Shown in pieces: positions 58,068 through 64,000 of a stretch of DNA of 64,000 bases. Source of the stretch: Leeuwenhoekiella marinoflava DSM 3653. GTDB lineage: Bacteria > Bacteroidota > Bacteroidia > Flavobacteriales > Flavobacteriaceae. The notes under the pieces were generated by a model, which worked only from the letters and a program-made list of their open reading frames with translations, did no database searches and had not been told where the DNA came from. Positions within the stretch are counted from its first letter, which is position 1. Each line of letters starts with the position of its first letter. A program made the position numbers and the translations under genes. Location: NCBI RefSeq assembly GCF_900129005.1, contig NZ_FQUN01000011.1, positions 128,767-192,766 of the forward strand, written 5' to 3'.

Positions 58068-60456
58068 CCTTTCAGCATATCAACCCATCGTAGATATTCA
58101 GGACAATATCGTATTTGCCAACAATGGCAACATTGTCCTATGCTATAATGGTAATCTGCCGGAAATCTATTCACTATCTGAAAAGGATTTTGAGGATATG
58201 CACGGTGCTTGGTTTCAAGCGTTGAAATCGTTGCCTGTTGGTACTGTGGTTCACAAACAGGATATCTACTTGAAGAAATCCTATTCTTCAGAACAACTTC
58301 CGAATATAACCTTTCTGGAAAAGGCTACCCACGAGCATTTTAAAGGTCGTGGTCATATCGAGCACAGCTGTTATTTGTTTTTCATCTTGACCAAGAACAA
58401 AGCGCTCAACAATCCTAAGTACGTCAATCCCTTTAGAAAAGTTTCAAAGGGAATCATACAGGAATTGGATGACAACATTAAGAGTTTCGCCAACTCGGTA
58501 AGTGATTCAGTTTCCTTCATCAACAATAGCCGAAAGATGGATTTTGTTTCGCTTAAAGCGGAAGAGATACAGCAACTAACAAGTGCCTATTTCAATGGCT
58601 TTAATGAAGGTTATGATACTGACATTTTACTGGACAAAAAAAGCGTCAATATTGGCGAAAACCATTTTGATGCCCTGGCCATCAACAGCGAACTGTGCTT
58701 TGGCGAAAGTGTACAGAGTAGCAAGACCAATGAGAAATTCACTTCTGACGATTTTGTGTTTCATCAAGGGTTTATTGATGGCTTAGGGCTTACGCTTGAC
58801 GAGAACCACATCGTCAATCAAATCTTATATCTCGATGATAAACAAAAGTGGCGTAAACTACTTGATAAGAAGATTGAGGAACTCAACAAAAGTTCAAATT
58901 TCGGTTCGCAGAATAAAGTGGTGCTTGGTAAAATCCAACATATCCTTGACCAAATCAATGCCGATGATAATGCACGGATTATTCGTGGACATCTGAACAT
59001 TGTTTATTGGGCAAAGGAAGCCAAAGAGCTCGATAAGATAACCTCAAAAATAAAGACTGAATTTAAGGAACTGGATATCATACCTTACTATCCACGAGGC
59101 GAAGAACGTAAAAATTATATACTGAACAGTTACTGCTGTTTCTCTTCCAATTTCTCAAACAATGATTTATACGTCACGGACTTGAAGCACGCACTTTGCC
59201 TGTTCATCAATAACACCAATTACAAAAGCGATACTACTGGAATCATCTTTAATGACCGTGAGCATAATATTCCTGTTTTAAAGGATGTTTGGGATGAAAA
59301 GAAGAAACGTATCAAGGCAAGGAACTTTGCCATTTTCGCGCCTACTGGCGAAGGAAAATCCTTTTTGGCTAATAACATTTTGCGCCAGTATTTTGAAAGT
59401 GGCGTTCGGTTGGTTATCATAGATTTGGGTGGCTCATACACCAAGTTTGCCAAACTCTATCCTGAAAAATATACGGTGCTTCGCTATGAAAGCGGAAAAA
59501 ACTTAGGTATCAATCCTTTTTACATAAGTGACACAAATGACCTGACACCGGAACGTTTGGAAGACTTATCGGTTTTCCTGTTTGAACTGTTTGCCTCAGA
59601 TTTCAAAGTAACCAAAGCACAATCGGTATCGGTTAAAAAGATTCTGCGCCATTATTACGATAGCACTTCAGAAAATCATTCGTTGGATGATTTTTACAGC
59701 TTTATAGAAAGGTATCAGAAAGACCTTCTTGACACCTTGAAAATCCATCCCGACTATTTCAATGTCACGAGCTTTTTGCACGTAATGTCCGAATATGTCG
59801 GCGATGGTCTATATAGCTTCCTTTTTGAAGTAAGCGAAGACCAGACTTACAAAATCGAAGACAAACGCTTGATTGTTTTTGAACTGGATGAAGTCAAGGA
59901 CAATAAGGAAATCCTGTCTGTGATGCTCAAGCTAATTAAATCCGCCATTCAAAGAACCATTTGGAAAAACAGGGCAGAAAAAGGCATCATCCTTTTTGAT
60001 GAGTTTGCCAAGCAATTGAAGTTTGACAACGTGTTGGAAAGTGTGGAATTTTACTATCAAGCCATCCGAAAACAAAATGGTGCGATTGGGATTATTCTTC
60101 AGTCCATCAATCAGCTACCAAATAATTCAACTTCAGCAAGTATTCTTGAAAATACACAGGTTATTTATAGCCTCAATAACGAAAAAGGCTATGACGAATT
60201 GGTCAAACGTCTCAACCTTTCCAGCCACGATTTAAACCAATTAAAGTCCATCAAGAACAATCTTTCCGGTCCACGCAAGTACACCGAAATGTTTATCAAG
60301 ATTGGTAGGGAAAGTAATATTTTTCGGCTCGAAGTTCCGAAGGAAGTTTATGCAGCTTATTTGACCGATGGACAGGAAAACGAGGAAATAATGAAGCTCT
60401 ACAATGAGCATCACGATATGCAAAAAGCAATAATTCAATTCACATCTAAAACATAA
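58054..60456 (+). CDS. traG: TraG conjugation ATPase (VirB4-like)
   Basis: 800 residues from ATG 58054 (a TTG frame start at 58048 is less likely). Walker A 'APTGEGKSFLANN' near 429 and Walker B-like 'KGIILFDEFAKQL' fit a VirB4-type ATPase; the N-terminal half is the CTnDOT TraG specific domain. It powers assembly or transport in the type IV machine at the inner membrane. No frameshift is seen. It lies directly before traI; traH, if any, is not seen. Confidence 0.93.
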   Translation: MNKINLSAYQPIVDIQDNIVFANNGNIVLCYNGNLPEIYSLSEKDFEDMHGAWFQALKSLPVGTVVHKQDIYLKKSYSSEQLPNITFLEKATHEHFKGRGHIEHSCYLFFILTKNKALNNPKYVNPFRKVSKGIIQELDDNIKSFANSVSDSVSFINNSRKMDFVSLKAEEIQQLTSAYFNGFNEGYDTDILLDKKSVNIGENHFDALAINSELCFGESVQSSKTNEKFTSDDFVFHQGFIDGLGLTLDENHIVNQILYLDDKQKWRKLLDKKIEELNKSSNFGSQNKVVLGKIQHILDQINADDNARIIRGHLNIVYWAKEAKELDKITSKIKTEFKELDIIPYYPRGEERKNYILNSYCCFSSNFSNNDLYVTDLKHALCLFINNTNYKSDTTGIIFNDREHNIPVLKDVWDEKKKRIKARNFAIFAPTGEGKSFLANNILRQYFESGVRLVIIDLGGSYTKFAKLYPEKYTVLRYESGKNLGINPFYISDTNDLTPERLEDLSVFLFELFASDFKVTKAQSVSVKKILRHYYDSTSENHSLDDFYSFIERYQKDLLDTLKIHPDYFNVTSFLHVMSEYVGDGLYSFLFEVSEDQTYKIEDKRLIVFELDEVKDNKEILSVMLKLIKSAIQRTIWKNRAEKGIILFDEFAKQLKFDNVLESVEFYYQAIRKQNGAIGIILQSINQLPNNSTSASILENTQVIYSLNNEKGYDELVKRLNLSSHDLNQLKSIKNNLSGPRKYTEMFIKIGRESNIFRLEVPKEVYAAYLTDGQENEEIMKLYNEHHDMQKAIIQFTSKT

Positions 60457-60460
60457 TATT

Positions 60461-61042
60461 ATGAAGACAAAAATCAAAATTTTAGTAACAACGGTAGTAT
60501 TGACCTTATTTATGTCAGGCAAAGCAACCGCCCAAGGAATGCCTACTTACGATAATACCAATTTTATCAGCTTGGTAAAACAGCTTATAGAATCAGGTAA
60601 ACAGACCGCTCAAATGATTAAGTCTGTGAAGTTCTTAAAAGATGCAAAAGAGGCGATAGAAAAAGTGTCAAGTGTTGTCCAGCAACTAAGGGCAGTTGAA
60701 GAAATTGGACAAAACAACCAGCACCTGATCAGCGTAATGCAAAATGATTTACAGGATATTTTGAATTCGCCCTACATCAAACCCGATGAAGTTTCAAGGG
60801 TTGTGGAATCGTTCGATGCCATAGTACAAAACTCGTTAGACACAGTAGATTTTATTGATGAAGTACTATCCAGCGATTACCTAAAAATGAGCGATGCCGA
60901 ACGTGCTGAAATCCTTAAAGCAAAAGAGCAGGAATCCAAGCAAATGGTTTCCAATATTACAACCAAAACCAAACGCTATCGTGACATTATTTCCTTTAGA
61001 AAAATGCAGGATAAAGTCAATAACCGAGAAACCGAGTACTAA
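60461..61042 (+). CDS. traI: TraI-like (DUF4141) conjugation protein
   Basis: 193 residues with a signal peptide ending 'SGKATAQ'. A long helical region has many Gln, Lys and Glu ('IEKVSSVVQQLRAVEEIGQNN'). It matches the DUF4141/TraI family of CTnDOT-type systems, VirB5-like in layout. Its stop lies one base before the traJ start. Confidence 0.85.
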   Translation: MKTKIKILVTTVVLTLFMSGKATAQGMPTYDNTNFISLVKQLIESGKQTAQMIKSVKFLKDAKEAIEKVSSVVQQLRAVEEIGQNNQHLISVMQNDLQDILNSPYIKPDEVSRVVESFDAIVQNSLDTVDFIDEVLSSDYLKMSDAERAEILKAKEQESKQMVSNITTKTKRYRDIISFRKMQDKVNNRETEY

Positions 61043-61043
61043 A

Positions 61044-61886
61044 ATGACGGCGACCATTCTCTTAGGAATTGGGCTGGAATATATCGACACCGTTTTCCAG
61101 ACCATACAGGCCAGCAACTTTTCGCAATACACCATTGCGGGAATGAAAACGCTCGCTGTCCTGTTCTTTTTGGTCAACATCCTTAAAAAATACAATGAAG
61201 GCATTGCAGATAAGGACGGTTACACTTGGGGATTGAGTCCTGGTGAACTGGTCAAAAATTTTGCTATCGTCATCTTGGTCATTTTCTCAACACAAGTCTT
61301 AGGCTTTTTCGATGGCATCTTGGTAGCTATTGAAGGACAATATCGTGGCACAGCACCTGCCTTATTGCCTCTGCAGATGCAAGATATTCCCATAGAAGAA
61401 GATGTAAGTATAATAGAGGTTGCACAAGCTGCTATGACACTTTTATATGAAGCCCTGGTCACACCGCTTTACGGATTCAAAATATTTGCATTCATCATTA
61501 GCCTGTTCCTCTGGATATTGGATTTGTTCATCTATCCTCTATTCTTGGCAGAACGATTCTTCCTTTTAGGCATAATGCAAGCCTTTTTTCCTCTGGTCAT
61601 TAGCCTTGCCGTTTTTGAAAAGTTCCGTTCGCTCGCTTATACGTTCTTCAAATTATATGCAGCCGTGTATATGCTCGTTCCAGCGTTCTTTTTGGTCAAT
61701 GTATTTATCAATGCCATTTATACGGAAATCAACACCAATTTTTGGGTCAACCTTTTTGGAACCGATACAGGACAGGGATTTTTTGCGCCCGTTGTTCAGT
61801 TGGGTTCAGTAGGCTTTATTGTTTTCCTAAAATTCAAACTGTATAAACGCGCCACGTCCTTCACTCTCAGACTATTTACTGCCTAA
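61044..61886 (+). CDS. traJ: TraJ conjugation membrane protein (VirB6-like)
   Basis: 280 residues from ATG 61044; the earlier frame opening overlaps traI and is not used. Five to seven membrane helices with 'MKTLAVLFFLVNILKKYNEG' and 'FFPLVISLAVFEKFRSLAYTF' match the TraJ family. It should form part of the inner-membrane channel. Its stop codon TAA is in the loop of a mini-hairpin (61879-61891). Confidence 0.9.
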   Translation: MTATILLGIGLEYIDTVFQTIQASNFSQYTIAGMKTLAVLFFLVNILKKYNEGIADKDGYTWGLSPGELVKNFAIVILVIFSTQVLGFFDGILVAIEGQYRGTAPALLPLQMQDIPIEEDVSIIEVAQAAMTLLYEALVTPLYGFKIFAFIISLFLWILDLFIYPLFLAERFFLLGIMQAFFPLVISLAVFEKFRSLAYTFFKLYAAVYMLVPAFFLVNVFINAIYTEINTNFWVNLFGTDTGQGFFAPVVQLGSVGFIVFLKFKLYKRATSFTLRLFTA

Positions 61887-61891
61887 GGCAG
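61879..61891 (+). promoter_or_regulatory. Mini-hairpin at the traJ stop
   Basis: CTGCC-TAA-GGCAG: 5-bp stem; the loop is the traJ stop codon. Confidence 0.6.
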
Positions 61892-61906
61892 ATTAAAAAT
61901 AATAAT

Positions 61907-62521
61907 ATGAAAACACCATATAAGAATATTTATAACGTCCTAAAGCTGAACCGGTTTATCATTTTAGCAGTTGTTGTCTGTGCGTTGCTGTCCAGCACAT
62001 TTTCGGTTTGGATGGTATTCAACACCAATCAAAAAGCGCTCAATAGTGCCTTTGCCATTAATACAGATGGCAGTATCATTCCGCTGAAGCTCGTGACCCA
62101 AAAGGAAAATTTTCGGGTTGAGGCTTTAGCACATTTGGATATGTTCCATAACTACTTCTATAACATTGATGCCAGCAATTACGAACGCAATTTGGAAAAA
62201 GCATTATGGTTGGGCAATAGTTCCGTGGACAACCTATATCGCCAGAAAAAAGCCGATGGTGTTTATAACAGATTGTTGCAATATTCCTTGGTTCAAAAAG
62301 TACTGAGCATCGATTCAAGAATATCTGAAAATGATGGTTCGTATGGTTTTACGACGACTATCATTTTTGAAATTAATAGAGGTACAATCATTGACACCTA
62401 TGAACTGGTTTCCACCGGAAACCTGATTATGGTTGACCGAAACTTTCCCAACAATCCGCACGGATTGTTGATTACCAACTATTTCGAAAACACTTTAAAA
62501 AAACTAAACGATGAAAGTTGA
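61907..62521 (+). CDS. traK: TraK conjugation protein (VirB8-like)
   Basis: 204 residues. A single N-terminal membrane helix (about 17-37) is followed by a periplasmic domain starting 'NTNQKALNSAFAINTDGSIIPL' and containing 'HLDMFHNYFYNIDASNYERN', the TraK family motif. VirB8-like periplasmic fold, expected to link inner and outer parts of the channel. A mini-hairpin and traM follow. Confidence 0.9.
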   Translation: MKTPYKNIYNVLKLNRFIILAVVVCALLSSTFSVWMVFNTNQKALNSAFAINTDGSIIPLKLVTQKENFRVEALAHLDMFHNYFYNIDASNYERNLEKALWLGNSSVDNLYRQKKADGVYNRLLQYSLVQKVLSIDSRISENDGSYGFTTTIIFEINRGTIIDTYELVSTGNLIMVDRNFPNNPHGLLITNYFENTLKKLNDES

Positions 62522-62523
62522 AA

Positions 62524-62536
62524 GCCGATAATCGGC
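62524..62536 (+). promoter_or_regulatory. Mini-hairpin before traM
   Basis: GCCGA-TAA-TCGGC then TTAAAAACTCACTCTT-ATG. Compare 63485-63497: same loop and tail, different stem. Confidence 0.7.
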
Positions 62537-62554
62537 ACTTAAAAACTCACTCTT

Positions 62555-63484
62555 ATGAAAGTAGAAAAAAACAAGATAGTATTTGCAGCGGTATTAGCCG
62601 TGATTTTCATATTCCTGATTTCCTATTCCGTAATAGTTATGGGCGATGATGAAAGTGAAACCAAAAATCTTAAACAGACCTTAGTGCCAGATTTGGAAGA
62701 AGACCAAAAAGAATATGATTCTAAATTGGATGCGATTAACGACTTGAAGAAAGTACGTGAAAACAATGCACCAAGCATCTACGATGAAAAGTTGATTGAT
62801 TCCTTGGGATTTTACGACCCAGATCTTCCAGAACGCGAAAAAGAACGTATCGTAGATAGCATTTATGAATCTGGAAAGATTCAATATTCAGAAAAGCGAT
62901 ACCAAAATTTGGGACAGAGAAGAACTGCTCGGAAAGTGGTATCAATAATAGACTCTGCTGAAGTAAAGCGGGAACAAAAAATCCAAGCGAAAGAATTGGG
63001 CTTGGAACATCAATTGTTCTTCGCTGCTGCGCCTAAACCCAATGAAGTTTCAATCATCGGCAATACGGATGAAACCATTTACGTGGTGGTAGATGGCGAC
63101 CAAGTTGTAAAGGCGAATACCAGATTACGAATGCGCCTGACCAAAGCTGCTACCATTAATGGTAAAGAAATGCCAAAGAACACACCCATTTTCGGGTTTA
63201 TCAGCTTTCAGCCCAATCGGGCTTTAATTGAAATTGAAAACATACAACATCATCCTACAAAGCTCAAAGCATTCGATTTATCCGATGGAAGCGAAGGCAT
63301 CTACGTACAGAACAATTTTAGAGCAGAAGCCACCACCGAAGTCTTGGACGATATTATTGGCGACATCAACATACCTACCGTTCCTCAAGTAGGTGGTGTT
63401 ACGAAAGTGCTAAGACGTAGCAATCGCAATGTTAAAGTAACCGTCCTGAACAATTACAGATTAATCTTAAAACCAAAATTATGA
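62555..63484 (+). CDS. traM: TraM conjugation protein (VirB10-like)
   Basis: 309 residues. One N-terminal membrane helix (about 8-29), then a charged linker with coiled-coil content and a C-terminal beta-domain ('GNTDETIYVVVDGDQVVKAN', 'RMRLTKAATINGKEMPKNTP'). This is the TraM layout of CTnDOT, a VirB10-like core-complex protein spanning the envelope. It ends just before the TraN start and its hairpin. Confidence 0.9.
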   Translation: MKVEKNKIVFAAVLAVIFIFLISYSVIVMGDDESETKNLKQTLVPDLEEDQKEYDSKLDAINDLKKVRENNAPSIYDEKLIDSLGFYDPDLPEREKERIVDSIYESGKIQYSEKRYQNLGQRRTARKVVSIIDSAEVKREQKIQAKELGLEHQLFFAAAPKPNEVSIIGNTDETIYVVVDGDQVVKANTRLRMRLTKAATINGKEMPKNTPIFGFISFQPNRALIEIENIQHHPTKLKAFDLSDGSEGIYVQNNFRAEATTEVLDDIIGDINIPTVPQVGGVTKVLRRSNRNVKVTVLNNYRLILKPKL

Positions 63485-63497
63485 GCCCATAATGGGC
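63485..63497 (+). promoter_or_regulatory. Mini-hairpin before traN
   Basis: GCCCA-TAA-TGGGC then TTAAAAACGCACTCTT-ATG. The stem changed in step with its partner bases relative to 62524-62536. Confidence 0.7.
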
Positions 63498-63515
63498 ATT
63501 TAAAAACGCACTCTT

Positions 63516-64000
63516 ATGAAAAATTATATCATTATTTCCGCTCTTATTATTTGTTCGACTTTCGCAAAAGTAAAAGCACAAACCACTCATTTACTCGACA
63601 CCATTTATGCAAACGACACCAAGAACGTTGCGTTATTTTTTCCTGAGCCAATCCGTCAAGGCATAACTGGTTCAGACAATTTTGTTTTTACATACAACCG
63701 TGAAAATGAACAATATTTTGGGCTACTTCAGGCAACCCCTGGGAAGGAAAGTAATTTGTTGGTAATCAACAGAAATGGTTCGATTTTTTCGTATATTGTA
63801 AGGTATAAAAAACAGCTTTCTAAGCTTAATTATTTCATTCCGCTATCCAATAGTATCGGTAATGAAAAACCGATTGTAAAGGATTCGGTTCTTGTTGAAT
63901 CTTCTGAAGAACTTGTAGATAACAGCACCTATTATTACCAAAAATTCTGCTCATATCTTCTCAATAGAAAACAGCATATAGCGCGAATCAAGAAACGAAA
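63516..64000 (+). CDS. traN: TraN-like (DUF4138) conjugation protein, cut off by the window end
   Basis: 161 complete codons are visible and the frame is still open at base 64000. A signal peptide (MKNYIIISALIICSTFAKV) ends near 'KVKAQ', followed by a beta-rich domain with 'NVALFFPEPIRQGITGSDNF' near 38-57, as in TraN of the CTnDOT family, a VirB9-like outer-membrane channel part. The start is set by the mini-hairpin and its conserved tail, which also precedes traM. Confidence 0.85.
   Translation, partial: MKNYIIISALIICSTFAKVKAQTTHLLDTIYANDTKNVALFFPEPIRQGITGSDNFVFTYNRENEQYFGLLQATPGKESNLLVINRNGSIFSYIVRYKKQLSKLNYFIPLSNSIGNEKPIVKDSVLVESSEELVDNSTYYYQKFCSYLLNRKQHIARIKKR

Overview
This is a chromosome segment from a member of the Flavobacteriaceae (Bacteroidota). 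The evidence is low GC, SusC/SusD-type starch uptake genes, lipoproteins and signal peptides of the usual flavobacterial form, a TAnnTTTG-type promoter element, and a CTnDOT-type conjugation module (TraE to TraN). The exact genus cannot be fixed from the sequence alone.

Layout. (1) 1-10.5 kb, resident chromosome, mostly minus strand: the end of an outer-membrane beta-barrel gene, an HPP-family membrane protein, two Rnk/GreA-C-like proteins, glutamate dehydrogenase, small proteins, a candidate structured RNA at about 1.92-2.07 kb, a nhaA - histidine kinase - sigma-54 response regulator operon, and a four-helix-bundle sensory membrane protein. (2) 10.6-24 kb, a starch/maltodextrin utilisation locus read on the minus strand: SusR-like regulator, then SusC, SusD, a SusE-like lipoprotein, two GH13 alpha-amylases and a GH31 alpha-glucosidase, with an internal terminator between the uptake and hydrolase genes. 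(3) 24.3-26.2 kb, a small DUF6266-like gene and repeats, ending at the 3' part of a tRNA-Leu(CAA) gene. (4) From about 26.25 kb to the window end, an integrative and conjugative element (ICE). It starts with a tyrosine integrase next to the tRNA remnant and runs into tra genes that continue past base 64000.

The ICE cargo is metal and metalloid handling. 27.7-44.7 kb holds a Cus-like copper/silver efflux pump with a fused TolC domain, a PII-like protein, two Fur-family regulators, a Met/Cys-rich exported protein, a multicopper oxidase, a lipoamide dehydrogenase, an acyl-carrier-like protein lacking the phosphopantetheine serine, a CDF transporter, an extra signal peptidase II, a Na+/Ca2+ exchanger-type transporter and a Zn/Cd-type P-ATPase. 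44.9-46.9 kb is an FTR1 iron permease with a cytochrome c domain behind a perfect iron-box palindrome. An ICE core follows (RteC, excisionase-like, replication initiator and ATPase). Then comes a mercury module (ArsR, MerTP, MerA-like flavoprotein, GDCCVxC protein), flanked by a duplicated tail of the replication ATPase that looks like an insertion scar, and an arsenic module (ArsR, exported ArsC-like pseudoenzyme, DUF6428, phosphoesterase, GcvH-like lipoyl carrier, Acr3). The tra operon starts at 57.46 kb.

The least ordinary elements are the serine-less acyl-carrier-like protein beside lipoamide dehydrogenase, the orphan lipoyl carrier in the arsenic operon, the exported dead ArsC-like protein, the Cys-Cys tails on several metal-module proteins, the ATPase-tail scar, the repeated mini-hairpins between tra genes, and the structured RNA near 2 kb.
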